NCBI GenBank assembly: GCA_023898785.1
Contig: CP060239.1
Span: 868,001 to 932,000, forward strand
Source: Rhodospirillales bacterium
GTDB taxonomy: Bacteria; Pseudomonadota; Alphaproteobacteria; Micavibrionales; Micavibrionaceae
Length of the DNA: 64,000 bases
Direction: 5' to 3'
Under the pieces are notes generated by a model that saw only the letters and a list, made by a program, of their open reading frames with translations, was not told the origin of the DNA and did no database searches. A program made the position numbers and the translations under genes. Of the stretch, positions 1 through 9,900 are shown in pieces (position 1 is the stretch's first letter; the number at the start of each line of letters is the position of its first letter).

Positions 1-983
1 TGCGTTTGTTTGTGCCCTTCCGTCAGAGACAGGAGGTGAGCAAGTTCGACGTCCTGCCCGTCCATCATATCATCCACCGCCTTGCGCCATGAGGACACAA
101 CTTCCCGAACGTAGGCGCGAGAACGCTGCCGTCCTTCGATCTTGAAGGCATGGACACCGGCCTTAACCAGTTCCGGTAACAGGCGTGCAAGGTTCAGGCT
201 GATCGGCTCCTCAAACGCGTAATAGCCTTCCTGCTTGTGCGGGGCAAGATAACGGCCCTTGCAAATCGTGGGATAGCCGGGATTTTGCGTACAGGAAAAA
301 CAGTCAATCGTGAAGTCTCCCAGCCGGGTTGTAAGATTGCGCTTTGTGTCTTCTTCGTATTTCACATGGCTGGCCGGGGAACAGACGCCGTCCATATTGG
401 TGGACAGGCCTGTGACATAGTTCGTCAGGCTGCAACGCCCTTCGGCCATCAGACCGTGATTGCCGAAAATGAAGCACTCAATCTCACACGGGATTTCTTT
501 TTTCAGGACGGTGATTTCAGGGATCGTCAGAATGCGCGGCAAAACCACGCGCCGGACGCCGAATTCCTCGCAGTAATATTTAATGGCTTCGACAGAAGGC
601 GCGCCCGCCTGAACGGAAAGGTGCAGGCGCTGATCCGGATATTGTGTCTTCACGTAGTTTGCCACGCCGATATCGGCCACGATAATGGCATCAATACCGA
701 AACCGACGGCCGTATCGACGGCTTCTTTCCAGAGTCCTGTTTTTCCGGCCGGAGGAAACGTGTTGGCCGCCAGTAAAACTTTTGCGCCATGTTCATGAGC
801 ATAAAGCACGCTTGTTTCCATTTCTTCCGGTGTAAAATTAAGGCCGGCAAAATTCCGCGCATTCGTTGCGTTCTGAAAGCCGCAATAGACGGCATCGGCC
901 CCGGCATCCACAGCGGTCCGCAGAGAGGCAGGCGTCCCCGCCGGACAGACCAGTTCCGGACGGATTGCATCATGGTCATTCAT
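1..983 (-). CDS. ubiU: Peptidase U32-family UbiU, O2-independent ubiquinone hydroxylation (3' end beyond the window)
   Basis: Reads from ATG at 983 off the left edge, about 327 codons, so nearly the whole protein since the E. coli homologue is about 330 residues. The N-terminus contains LVCPAGTP followed by a TIM-barrel-like region. Diagnostic UbiU features are GNHGLMAEGRC, then C in MDGVCSP, C in FTIDCF and GYPTICKGRY, the spaced cysteines that hold a 4Fe-4S cluster in the known family. With UbiV it hydroxylates ubiquinone precursors without oxygen. UbiV is not visible; it may lie further left. The ATG overlaps the ubiT stop by 8 bp, so the two are translationally coupled. The job fits anaerobic nitrate respiration, which needs quinone made without O2. 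Confidence 0.88.
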   Translation of the reverse strand, partial: MNDHDAIRPELVCPAGTPASLRTAVDAGADAVYCGFQNATNARNFAGLNFTPEEMETSVLYAHEHGAKVLLAANTFPPAGKTGLWKEAVDTAVGFGIDAIIVADIGVANYVKTQYPDQRLHLSVQAGAPSVEAIKYYCEEFGVRRVVLPRILTIPEITVLKKEIPCEIECFIFGNHGLMAEGRCSLTNYVTGLSTNMDGVCSPASHVKYEEDTKRNLTTRLGDFTIDCFSCTQNPGYPTICKGRYLAPHKQEGYYAFEEPISLNLARLLPELVKAGVHAFKIEGRQRSRAYVREVVSSWRKAVDDMMDGQDVELAHLLSLTEGHKQT

Positions 984-1509
984 GGTTTCTGATCTTTCTT
1001 AAAACCTTCAGGGCTTGCCGTCCGGGAGGGCCAAATAAACTGGCGGTATCTTCTGCCACGCTGCCTTCCAGATCATCGAGCGCATTACGCAGGCAGACGA
1101 CGGCTTCCGTATCTCCCTCTATGTGCAATTCCCGTGTAAAGAAAAGCGCATCGCCGTCTAGGTGTCCGTCAACCATATCCAGCAGGGTCAGGAATGTTCC
1201 GGCAATCTGGGCATCGGTGCGCGGCGCTTTGCGGCGGCGATATGCTCTCAAAAGCGGCGTGTCCGGGTGAGCCTGCAACACGAGGACAAAAGGCAGGTTA
1301 ACCGGGTCGATCAAAAACAGCTTGTCCTTATGCGGCCCGATCCGGTTGAACAATTCCGGACGCGTGTGCGCGATATGCCGGACAATGCGCCTTAAAACCG
1401 GCTGAAGGATAAAAAGCGGAAATGGAGCCAGGGCCGGACGTAAAAAAGCAGACAAAGGGGTTTTCCCGTTCGAAATATGCGATTCTGCTTCTTCAAATGC
1501 TATAGCCAT
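976..1509 (-). CDS. ubiT: SCP2-domain UbiT, anaerobic ubiquinone accessory factor
   Basis: 177 residues, the size of E. coli UbiT (YhbT). The middle carries a sterol-carrier-protein-2-like fold (about residues 45-150, including GPHKDKLFLIDPVNLPFVLV and the acidic VDGHLDGDALFFTREL). In the known pathway UbiT binds the hydrophobic quinone intermediates for the UbiU-UbiV hydroxylase. It is the first gene of the leftward ubiT-ubiU unit and its end overlaps ubiU. An FNR-type palindrome sits 35 bp upstream, shared with the divergent moeA, so anaerobic induction is likely. Identification rests on the SCP2 pattern and on the ubiU neighbour. Confidence 0.82.
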   Translation of the reverse strand: MAIAFEEAESHISNGKTPLSAFLRPALAPFPLFILQPVLRRIVRHIAHTRPELFNRIGPHKDKLFLIDPVNLPFVLVLQAHPDTPLLRAYRRRKAPRTDAQIAGTFLTLLDMVDGHLDGDALFFTRELHIEGDTEAVVCLRNALDDLEGSVAEDTASLFGPPGRQALKVLRKIRNHE

Positions 1510-1543
1510 GTTGCTACCATAGAGACCTTGATGAAAAACCTTA

Positions 1544-1557
1544 TTGATTCAGATCAA
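1544..1557. promoter_or_regulatory. FNR/ANR/DNR box between ubiT and moeA
   Basis: The sequence TTGATTCAGATCAA is a perfect TTGAT-N4-ATCAA palindrome. It lies between divergent ubiT and moeA, so it could serve either or both. Its centre is about 90 bp upstream of the moeA ATG, compatible with a class II activator position. Confidence 0.85.
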
Positions 1558-1640
1558 ACCATTTTTACAACAAATATGGAACCAGATAAAATCGGTTTAT
1601 TGACACAGGCGGCACAGGGAAAAGCAAAGCAGGGGAAAAC

Positions 1641-2876
1641 ATGATCGCTTTTGAAGACGCACAGAAAATAATTTGGAAAACAGCACTGAAGCGAAGGCTG
1701 GGAACGGAAACTGTATTTCTGGAAGAAATATCGGGCCGTGTTTGTGCGCAAACCCTTTCGGCGCCGCTTAATATTCAGCCCTTCGACAATGCGGCCATGG
1801 ACGGCTTTGCCGTCCTGCGCTCCGATTTGACAGAGGCTTCGAAAGGCACCCCTGTAACTCTGCAAAAAACGGCGATTATTGCGGCTGGCGCTCCTGTGCC
1901 GAAACAGCCCCTGTCAGCAGGAACCTGTGTTCAAATCATGACAGGCGCTCCTGTGCCGCCGAATGCGCAAGCGGTTGTTCCTGTCGAACAGGTTGAAATG
2001 CAAAACGATCGGATTTTTTTTTCCTCCTGCCCGGAAGAAGGGATTCATATCCGTCTGGCAGGAGAAGATTTTAGGGAAGGGGCTGTTCTGTTACAGCCGG
2101 GCCAAAAACTGCATACAACACATATTTTGCCTCTAGCCACACTCGGTATAAGCAAGGTCAATGTCTACAAAAGGCCACGGGCCGCTTTCTTGTCCACGGG
2201 CTTGGAGCTGGTTGACGACTTGTCGTCACCTCTTGAACCCGGCCAGATATACAATTCCAACCGCTCTTATGCCGTAAGTTTTCTAAAAGTTCTGGGTATT
2301 GAGTGCGTAAAAACTTTAACGATCAAGGACGATCCTGAAGCTTTTTTGCGGACTCTTTCCGAATTGAACGGGGAAAACCTCGATTTTATTATTTCCAGCG
2401 GGGCGGTATCCGCCGGTGAATTTGATTTTGTGAAGAAGTCTCTGGAACAGGCAGGTACAGATATCCTCTACCATAAAATCAGGATCAAACCCGGCAAACC
2501 GAATCTTTTGGCCCGACTGCCAAACGGAACGCTTTATTTCGGTCTGCCCGGGAACCCGGTGGCAACAGCCGTGGGACTTCGTTTTCTTGTTGATCATGCT
2601 CTGCGCGCCATGACTGACCAAGAGCGTGAAATGCCAATACGTGCGCGAGCCATGAATAACTTTTCCAAACGGGCTGGGCTCCAGATGTTTTTAAAAGGAA
2701 AATCAGAAAGCCAGAAAGATAGTTCTCTGGCAGTTGAAATCATGGAAGGGCAGGCTTCTTTTATGGTCAGCCCGTTTTTGGATATGAATGCGTGGGTTCG
2801 TGTACCAGAGGATTTGGAAAAATTAGAAACCGGGGATGTTGTAGATATGTACCCTCTTCTGTCCGGCGAGTTTTAA
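1641..2876 (+). CDS. moeA: Molybdopterin molybdotransferase MoeA
   Basis: 411 residues, normal for MoeA, which inserts molybdate into adenylylated molybdopterin in the cytoplasm. Visible motifs are the N-terminal PFDNAAMDGFAV, the MTGAPVPPNAQAVVPVE loop, LSTGLELVDD, and the catalytic-domain segments ISSGAVSAGEFDFVK and FGLPGNPVATAVG. The ATG follows AGGGGAAAAC. It is separated from the moa cluster 15 kb away but shares an FNR-type site with ubiT, so cofactor completion and anaerobic quinone synthesis appear co-regulated. Its stop codon overlaps by two bases the likely original stop of the convergent Crp/Fnr gene. Confidence 0.93.
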   Translation: MIAFEDAQKIIWKTALKRRLGTETVFLEEISGRVCAQTLSAPLNIQPFDNAAMDGFAVLRSDLTEASKGTPVTLQKTAIIAAGAPVPKQPLSAGTCVQIMTGAPVPPNAQAVVPVEQVEMQNDRIFFSSCPEEGIHIRLAGEDFREGAVLLQPGQKLHTTHILPLATLGISKVNVYKRPRAAFLSTGLELVDDLSSPLEPGQIYNSNRSYAVSFLKVLGIECVKTLTIKDDPEAFLRTLSELNGENLDFIISSGAVSAGEFDFVKKSLEQAGTDILYHKIRIKPGKPNLLARLPNGTLYFGLPGNPVATAVGLRFLVDHALRAMTDQEREMPIRARAMNNFSKRAGLQMFLKGKSESQKDSSLAVEIMEGQASFMVSPFLDMNAWVRVPEDLEKLETGDVVDMYPLLSGEF

Positions 2877-3588
2877 TGCATCGGGCATTTTCTGCAATTT
2901 TCTTTGTCTGGCCGTTCACATAAGGCGTCCGCGTCAAAATCACAAAAATGGCATAATACAAAAGAATCCCGCATCCTGATCTTGTCGTCATCGACATTGA
3001 TGCCCAGGAAAAAGTTTCTGGCGTCATACCCAAGTAATTGGCAATGACCTGCTTGCGGAAGGGTAATTTAAATTCCAGATTTTCAGGGCCTTGTTCGATA
3101 TATTTGAGCAAAAAATAGTACCCCACACGTTGCAGTGGAGATTTTATGTTCATTGCGTCAATCTGGTGCATGGCGTTTTTATAGTGCCGCGTAACGATAC
3201 GCAGAAGATTGACGGCGAACTGCGAATCTTCCAGTGCATGAGCGCGGATAATTTTTCCCGGAATCATTAAGACTTTGGCATCTTCCATGACATAAACATT
3301 GATGGGTGACGGACCGCCCATAAACATAACGGCTTCCATGCACGTTTCCCCGGGCTGAAGCATGCGGATCGTTGCTTCTCCACCTTCTTCGCTCATGCGG
3401 GAAGTTTTAACCGCTCCTTCTATCACAAGGTAAACATATTCCGGCACATCTCCTTGCTGCACCAGAAGCCGTCCCGCCTCAAATTCCTGCATAATAGAAT
3501 GCCCGAGCAAATCCTGAAGACTTTCTTCACTGAGCTTTTCAAAAAGCTCCGGTTTCTTTTGTTTATTGAACCCGCTCGGTAACTCCAT
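2873..3588 (-). pseudogene. Crp/Fnr-family regulator, recognition helix lost and frame shifted
   Basis: The start is taken at MELPSG because AAAGGGAAG lies just upstream; an in-frame ATG at 3612 has no ribosome site. A cyclic-nucleotide-binding-like domain (about residues 20-135) and the beginning of the winged helix, QVIANYLGMTPETFS, are normal. Family members continue with RAL..L; here that stretch is absent and the frame changes near 3008. Read in the current frame the protein runs on through the antisense of moeA to 2767. In the next frame a convincing tail appears, INVDDDKIRMRD then a CX2C-X7-C-X7-CX2C cysteine pattern and a stop at 2873. About 25 bp coding the recognition helix appear missing. 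An assembly or sequencing error cannot be excluded. Confidence 0.75.
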
Positions 3589-3636
3589 AGATAACTTCCC
3601 TTTATCCATCATAAGTTACATTAAGCTATACATGAT

Positions 3637-3665
3637 AAAAAAGCCCTCGGAAAAGAGGGCTTTTT
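3637..3665 (-). terminator. Rho-independent terminator after narK1
   Basis: An AAGCCCTC/GAGGGCTT stem with a six-base loop has T-runs on both strands, so it could work in either direction. It lies just past the narK1 stop and upstream of the Crp/Fnr gene. Confidence 0.85.
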
Positions 3666-3694
3666 GCATTTTATTTTTATAGAGAAACTGGCTT

Positions 3695-5095
3695 TTATTC
3701 CAGATTCAGCTTCCCTTTATGTTTTTCCTTGTATTCCTCATAGGCTATATGAGCCTTATGAGCCCGTTTGGCCATCTCCTCAAGATGGGCCTCGTGCAAG
3801 GCTGCGTCTTCCTCCTTTTGCCGCTCCGGAGAGAACCGCACGAAAAACGCCAGGAAAGAAGCGCAGGTCACAAGCGCCCCCAGAATAAGAAAGGCTGTTG
3901 ACCAGTCCATAGAACCTTTGAACAAAAACCCAGCGGCCACGGCGCCGGCATTCCCTCCAGCTCCGACGATACCAGCCACAGCACCGAGAGCTTTTCTGTT
4001 GATGAACGGCACAACAGAATAAGTTGCTCCTTCCGACATTTGCGTAAACAAGCTGAAAAGGATCAGCGTTGGAATAGCCAGAAACAGGACGTTCATCTGA
4101 GAAAATAACATTAAAGCCAGACCTTCGCAGAATAAGACGATAAAAAGCCACATCGCACGGCCTTTCAAACCCCAGAGTGATGCGAAGTTGTCGCCGAAAA
4201 CTCCGCCTAACGTTCTGGCAAAAATATTCATCAGCCCGAACGCCGCCGCTGTCATACCCGCTGCGACAAGGCTCAGATCAAAGTAGTCTGCGAAATAAAG
4301 GGCGGCAACGTTGTTGACGGTGAGTTCAATGCCGAAACAGGCTGCGTAAATCAGGAACAGAAGCCAGACCCGGTAGTCTTTCATCGCTCTGAAATACCCC
4401 CCGGTGACTTGTTTCTTTTCCGGCATTTTTCCGGCCGCACGAAGATCCTTGTAATTGCCGTCTGGAGCATCCTGGGTAAAGAAATAGTATGCAATCCCTG
4501 TGATGAAACAGACGATCCCGGCGACAAACATGGAAGCGCGCCAGCCGAATTCATCGGAAAAACCGAAGCCCAAAACGAATATGCTGAAAATCAGAGGCAT
4601 GACAAACTGCGTTACGCCGCCGCCAAGATTCCCCCATCCGGCACTTGTCGCATTTGCCTGCCCCACAACATTCGGGGCGAACATGACGGAAGTATGATAC
4701 TGCGTAATAACAAATGACGCGCCAATCACACCAATCATCAAGCGGAACAGGATGAATGTCTCGAAATTATGAGCCAAACCAATCCCCATAACGGGTAAAG
4801 AGCCTAGAACAAGAAGCCATGTATAGGTCAGGCGCGGACCGATCCGGTCGCACAGCCATCCTATAAGAAGCCGGGCAAAGATAGTCACTGCCACGGAAGC
4901 AATGATGGTCCAGCCAACCTGTTCCTTGGTCAGTGCAAGTTCTTCACGGACAACCTTCATAAGAGGGGCAATGCCGAACCAGGCAAAGAAACACAGAAAG
5001 AAGGCAAACCACGTCATGTGAAATGTTCTTATCTGGACCATATTGACCTTGAAGAAGTTTGCCCACAGGGCCGTAGCTTTATTTTCGAGTTCCAT
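3695..5095 (-). CDS. narK1: NarK1-type nitrate/nitrite transporter (MFS, NNP family)
   Basis: 466 residues with about 12 membrane segments. MFS loop motif GWLCDRIGPR follows segment 2, and the NNP nitrate signature is visible as AGWGNLGGGVTQFVMP (about residues 148-165), with a second glycine-rich copy AGIVGAGGNAGAVAAG. The family carries nitrate in (NarK1 members are usually viewed as proton-coupled symporters) and lies in the inner membrane. GGAG precedes the ATG. The charged C-terminal tail (RHK..E repeats) is cytoplasmic. It is divergent from narK2, with an FNR-type box between them. The K1 versus K2 label follows similarity of layout to denitrifier narK1K2 pairs and is an inference. Confidence 0.88.
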   Translation of the reverse strand: MELENKATALWANFFKVNMVQIRTFHMTWFAFFLCFFAWFGIAPLMKVVREELALTKEQVGWTIIASVAVTIFARLLIGWLCDRIGPRLTYTWLLVLGSLPVMGIGLAHNFETFILFRLMIGVIGASFVITQYHTSVMFAPNVVGQANATSAGWGNLGGGVTQFVMPLIFSIFVLGFGFSDEFGWRASMFVAGIVCFITGIAYYFFTQDAPDGNYKDLRAAGKMPEKKQVTGGYFRAMKDYRVWLLFLIYAACFGIELTVNNVAALYFADYFDLSLVAAGMTAAAFGLMNIFARTLGGVFGDNFASLWGLKGRAMWLFIVLFCEGLALMLFSQMNVLFLAIPTLILFSLFTQMSEGATYSVVPFINRKALGAVAGIVGAGGNAGAVAAGFLFKGSMDWSTAFLILGALVTCASFLAFFVRFSPERQKEEDAALHEAHLEEMAKRAHKAHIAYEEYKEKHKGKLNLE

Positions 5096-5195
5096 GGTGT
5101 TTACTCCGATTCTGGATTGAGGGCGGGATGGAGGTAGATTTGCAGGTGGCTTTTGCCTCTTTTTCAGAAGCTAGATATGAAATCAGACAACCTCC

Positions 5196-5209
5196 TTGAT
5201 CTGAATCAA
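5196..5209. promoter_or_regulatory. FNR/ANR/DNR box between narK1 and narK2
   Basis: TTGATCTGAATCAA is a perfect FNR-type palindrome, 79 bp and 113 bp from the two divergent transporter start codons. It probably drives the whole narK2GHJI operon rightwards. Confidence 0.87.
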
Positions 5210-5274
5210 GTCCATCTTTTCTAAAACTGCAAAAATGCGGAGTCGGCATTTATAAATTTGGAAGGAAGCTAAGA

Positions 5275-6885
5275 ATGGCCAAAGATATTCAAACATGGGA
5301 TCCGGAGAACGAAGAGCAATGGAAAAGCGGCGGAGCTTCGATTGCCTGGCGAAATTTGTGGATTTCCATTCCCTGCCTGCTGTGTGGCTTTGCTGTCTGG
5401 CTCTACTGGGGTGTTATCACCGTCCAAATGCTCAATCTGGGCTTCCCGTTCGAGCAGTCCGAGCTGTTTACCTTGTCGGCCATTGCGGGATTAACCGGCG
5501 CGACGCTGCGCATTCCTTCCACGTTTTTTATTCGTCTGGCCGGTGGACGAAACACAATCTTCTTTACGACTGCGCTTTTAATCCTCCCTGCCCTAGGCAC
5601 AGGTTTTGCGCTGCAAGATAAAGATACACCGCTGTGGATGTTTCAGCTTCTGGCTCTCCTTTCCGGTTTTGGCGGCGGGAATTTTGCGTCTTCCATGTCC
5701 AATATCAGCTTTTTCTTCCCGAAAAAGGTGCAGGGGCTTTCTCTGGGTTTGAATGCTGGTCTGGGAAATGCCGGTGTGACAACAATGCAGATATTGATTC
5801 CGCTCTTTATGACATTTGCCGCTTTCGGCGGGGAGCCGATGATTCTTGAAAACACGAGCGGAACGTTGATTGGCAAGATCGAGGCCGGATCCGAGACATG
5901 GATTCACAATGCCGGTTTTGTCTGGGTTGCTATTTTGGTGCCGCTTGTCATTGCTGCATGGTTCGGTATGAACAATATCCGTGCCGAGCATGTTTCCCCA
6001 AATATCGCGCCCGCTCCTGTTGCATTCTTTCAAATTTCCGTGATGCTGCTGATCGGCTTTATTACGGCAACGTTTGGCTTGTGGCTTATGTTGCCCGAAG
6101 CGGCGAATGGTTCGGGTTTTGGGGTCAGCAAATGGCTTGTGCTGCCGATTGTTATCGCGTTAACGGTGTTTCTGCTCAAAATGATTCCCGGAGAAACGGG
6201 TCAAAATCTAAAGCGTCAGTATAAGATTTTCAACCATTCGCATACATGGATCATGACAATCATTTATACCATGACATTTGGATCTTTCATCGGCTATGCG
6301 GCTTCTTTCCCGCTAGCCATCAAAGTGATCTTCGGTTTTCAGCATGTCGTAAACGAGGCCGGTATCATGACGCATGACATTGCCAACCCCAACGGTCCCA
6401 GTGCCCTGATGTATGCGTGGATGGGCCCGTTTATCGGTGCTTTTATCCGCCCCCTGGGCGGCTGGATTTCCGACAAAATGGGCGGGGCGCTGGTCACGCA
6501 AATTTGCTCCGTAATTATGGTGGCTAGTGCTTTGGGTGTGGCTTACTATATGAAAGCAGCCTATGCGTCGGCAACGCCTGAGCAATATTTTGTGCCGTTC
6601 TTTGTTCTGTTCCTTGTGCTGTTTGCCGCTACAGGGATTGGCAACGGCTCGACGTTCCGCACGATTGCCATGGTCTTCGACCGTGAACAGGCCGGGCCTG
6701 TACTTGGATGGACCTCTGCCGTTGCCGCTTACGGCGCCTTTATTATCCCCAAAGTTTTAGGCGAACAGATTAAGCTGACAACACCGGAAATTGCGCTTTA
6801 CGGCTTTGCAGCCTTCTATGCGTTTTGCTGCCTTCTGAACTGGTGGGCCTACCTGCGTCCTGGCGCAGAGCATAAAAATCCTTAA
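5275..6885 (+). CDS. narK2: NarK2-type nitrate/nitrite antiporter
   Basis: 536 residues with about 12-14 membrane helices. It is a second, diverged NNP transporter with GLNAGLGNAGVTTMQ and GIGNGSTFRTI as the two nitrate-signature regions and GGWISDKMGG as the MFS loop. NarK2-like members are generally assigned nitrate/nitrite exchange, which removes toxic nitrite during respiration. GGAAGGAAG precedes the ATG. narG begins 20 bp after its stop, so the transporter is the first gene of the nitrate reductase operon. Confidence 0.9.
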   Translation: MAKDIQTWDPENEEQWKSGGASIAWRNLWISIPCLLCGFAVWLYWGVITVQMLNLGFPFEQSELFTLSAIAGLTGATLRIPSTFFIRLAGGRNTIFFTTALLILPALGTGFALQDKDTPLWMFQLLALLSGFGGGNFASSMSNISFFFPKKVQGLSLGLNAGLGNAGVTTMQILIPLFMTFAAFGGEPMILENTSGTLIGKIEAGSETWIHNAGFVWVAILVPLVIAAWFGMNNIRAEHVSPNIAPAPVAFFQISVMLLIGFITATFGLWLMLPEAANGSGFGVSKWLVLPIVIALTVFLLKMIPGETGQNLKRQYKIFNHSHTWIMTIIYTMTFGSFIGYAASFPLAIKVIFGFQHVVNEAGIMTHDIANPNGPSALMYAWMGPFIGAFIRPLGGWISDKMGGALVTQICSVIMVASALGVAYYMKAAYASATPEQYFVPFFVLFLVLFAATGIGNGSTFRTIAMVFDREQAGPVLGWTSAVAAYGAFIIPKVLGEQIKLTTPEIALYGFAAFYAFCCLLNWWAYLRPGAEHKNP

Positions 6886-6905
6886 GAGAAACGAGAGAAA
6901 CCACG

Positions 6906-9900
6906 ATGAGCTATTTTATTGACCGAATCACGTATTTTTCCCAGAATCGTGAAAAGTTCTCAGGTGGGCACGGTGTAACAACTGAAGAAAACAGGGCTTG
7001 GGAACAGGCATACCGTGACCGTTGGGCACATGACAAAATCGTCCGGTCCACGCATGGTGTGAACTGCACAGGCTCCTGCTCATGGAAAATTTATGTCAAA
7101 AACGGGCTTATTACGTGGGAAACGCAGCAGACAGATTATCCCCGGACGCGGCCTGACCTGCCCAACCACGAGCCGCGCGGTTGCGCGCGTGGGGCGAGTT
7201 ACAGCTGGTATATTTATTCTGCCAACCGCTTGAAATATCCGATGGTGCGCAAGCGGCTGCTCAAGCTGTATCGCAAGGCAAAGGAAACAACGAAAGATCC
7301 TGTCGATGCCTGGGCTTCTATACAGGCTGATGAAGAACTGCGCCGTGAATACCAGCAGGTGCGCGGACGCGGGGGCTTTGTCCGGGCAGGCTGGGAAGAG
7401 GTCAATGAGATCATCGCTGCGGCCAATGTCCATACGATCAAGAAACACGGCCCGGACCGCCTGATCGGGTTTTCTCCCATTCCGGCGATGTCCATGGTGT
7501 CGTACGCCGCCGGGTCGCGCTATCTCTCGCTGCTGGGCGGAACCTGCATGAGCTTTTACGACTGGTACTGCGATTTGCCGCCCTCTTCCCCGCAAAGCTG
7601 GGGCGAGCAGACGGACGTGCCGGAAAGCGCGGACTGGTATAATTCCGGCTTTATTATCATGTGGGGCTCCAATGTCCCGCAGACCCGCACGCCCGATGCG
7701 CACTTTATGACCGAAGCGCGCTATAAGGGTACACAGGTTGTCACTGTTACGCCGGATTATTCTGAAGCCTCTAAATTCGGCGATATCTGGCTGAATCCGA
7801 AACAGGGAACGGATGCCGCGCTCGGTATGGCTATGGGGCATGTGATCCTGAAGGAATTCCATCTGGAAAATCCGTCCGAATATTTCGATGATTACAGCCG
7901 CGCCTACACGGATATGCCGTTTCTGGTGAAGCTGGAAGAGCGTGATGGGCGCTTTGTCCCTGGACGCATGCTTCGGGCTTCCGATTTCAAAGGAAATCTG
8001 GACGAGAAAAACAATCCCGAATGGAAGACTGTCTGTTTTGATGAAGAAACGGGAAATGTCACCGTACCGACCGGCTCTATCGGTTTCCGTTGGGGGGAAG
8101 AGGGAAAATGGAATATTGTTCCCACCGATTCCAAAACCGGCAAGGATATCCGCCCTCGTAAAACCCTGCTTGGAGATCATGACGATGTCTTGAAAGTCGG
8201 CTTCCCCTATTTTGCAGGGGCCGGTCATGAGCACGGCTATTTTGAGCCAAGCGAACGGGAAGAGATTCTGGATCGCAACATCCCCGTCAAATATCTTGAT
8301 CTGAACGGTGAAAAAGTGGCCGTAGCCTGCGTGTTCGATCTGCTCTGCGCCAATTACGGGATCGCCCGTAAAGGGATAGATGGCGATCATGTGTCCAAAA
8401 GTTATGAAGATGATATTCCCTATACGCCAAAATGGCAGGAAAAGATTACGGGTGTTCCAGCCGAAAAAGTGACACAGGTCGCTCGTGCATTCGCTCAGAA
8501 CGCGCATGTCACCAAAGGCAAGTCGATGATTATCATCGGCGCGGCCATGAACCACTGGTATCACATGGATATGAATTACCGTGCCTGCATCAATATGCTG
8601 GTGTTTTGCGGTTGTGTGGGGCAATCCGGTGGCGGGTGGTCGCACTATGTGGGGCAGGAGAAACTCCGCCCGCAAACCGGCTGGCTGCCGCTGGCTTTTG
8701 CGCTGGACTGGAACCGTCCGCCGCGCCAGCAAAATTCGACGTCCTTCTTCTATGCCCATACCGACCAATGGCGTTATGAGACGCTTGGCGTGGGGGAAAT
8801 CCTCTCGCCCCTGGCCGATAAGGAAAAATGGAAAGGCTCGCTGATCGACTGCAATATCCGTTCCGAGCGCATGGGCTGGCTGCCTTCCGCACCGCAGCTG
8901 CGAGAAAACCCGATTGATCTGGTGAGTAAAGCTGAAGCTAGAGGAGCTGATCCTGTTGAATATGTTACGGAGCGCCTTTCCAGCGGTGATCTACGTATGT
9001 CCTGTGAAGATCCGGACAATCCGGATAACTGGCCGCGCAACCTGTTTGTCTGGCGTTCGAACCTACTCGGTTCTTCAGGCAAGGGGCATGAATATTTCCT
9101 TAAGCATCTTTTGGGCACTCAGCACGGTGTACAAGGCAAGGATCTTGGCGCGGAAGGGCAGAGCCGCTGCGCCGAAGTCGAATGGCATGAGGATGCGCCG
9201 CAAGGAAAGCTTGATCTTGTCGTTACTCTTGATTTTCGCATGTCCACGACCTGCATTTATTCGGATATCGTTTTGCCGACGGCAAGCTGGTACGAGAAAA
9301 ACGATCTGAACACTTCAGACATGCATCCCTTCATCCACCCGCTGTCCAAGGCGATTGATCCGGTCTGGCAAAGCAAGTCCGACTGGGAGATTTACAAAGG
9401 GATTGCCAAGAAACTTTCAGAGATTTGCGAGGGCCATCTGGGCGTGGAAAGGGAAATCGTTCTTACGCCCATTCAGCACGACACGCCCGGTGAACTGGCG
9501 CAGCCGGACGTTAAAGAGTGGCGCAAGGGTGAATGCGATCTTATCCCCGGGAAGACCGCCCCGGCCATGAAAGTAATCGAGCGCGATTATCCGGCAACTT
9601 ATGAACGGTTTACATCACTGGGTCCGCTCATGGAAAAAGTCGGCAATGGCGGGAAAGGAATCGCCTGGAATACCGAGCATGAAGTGGAGTTCCTTAAAGC
9701 CCTGAACGGCGAGAAAGACGGTCGGGCTAAAATCGAAACGGACATTGATGCCTGTGAAACGGTACTGTCTCTTGCTCCTGAAACCAACGGTGAAGTTGCG
9801 GTCAAGGCCTGGGGCGCTTTAAGTAAGATTACGGGACGCGATCACACGCATCTGGCGCGGCCGAAGGAAGAGGAAAAAATACGCTTCCGCGATATTCAGG

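Noticed and set aside
7080..8768. 562-codon open frame on the minus strand inside narG
   Set aside because: It is antisense to a fully conserved NarG with all metal-binding motifs, has no recognised domain and no ribosome site; a shadow of codon bias.
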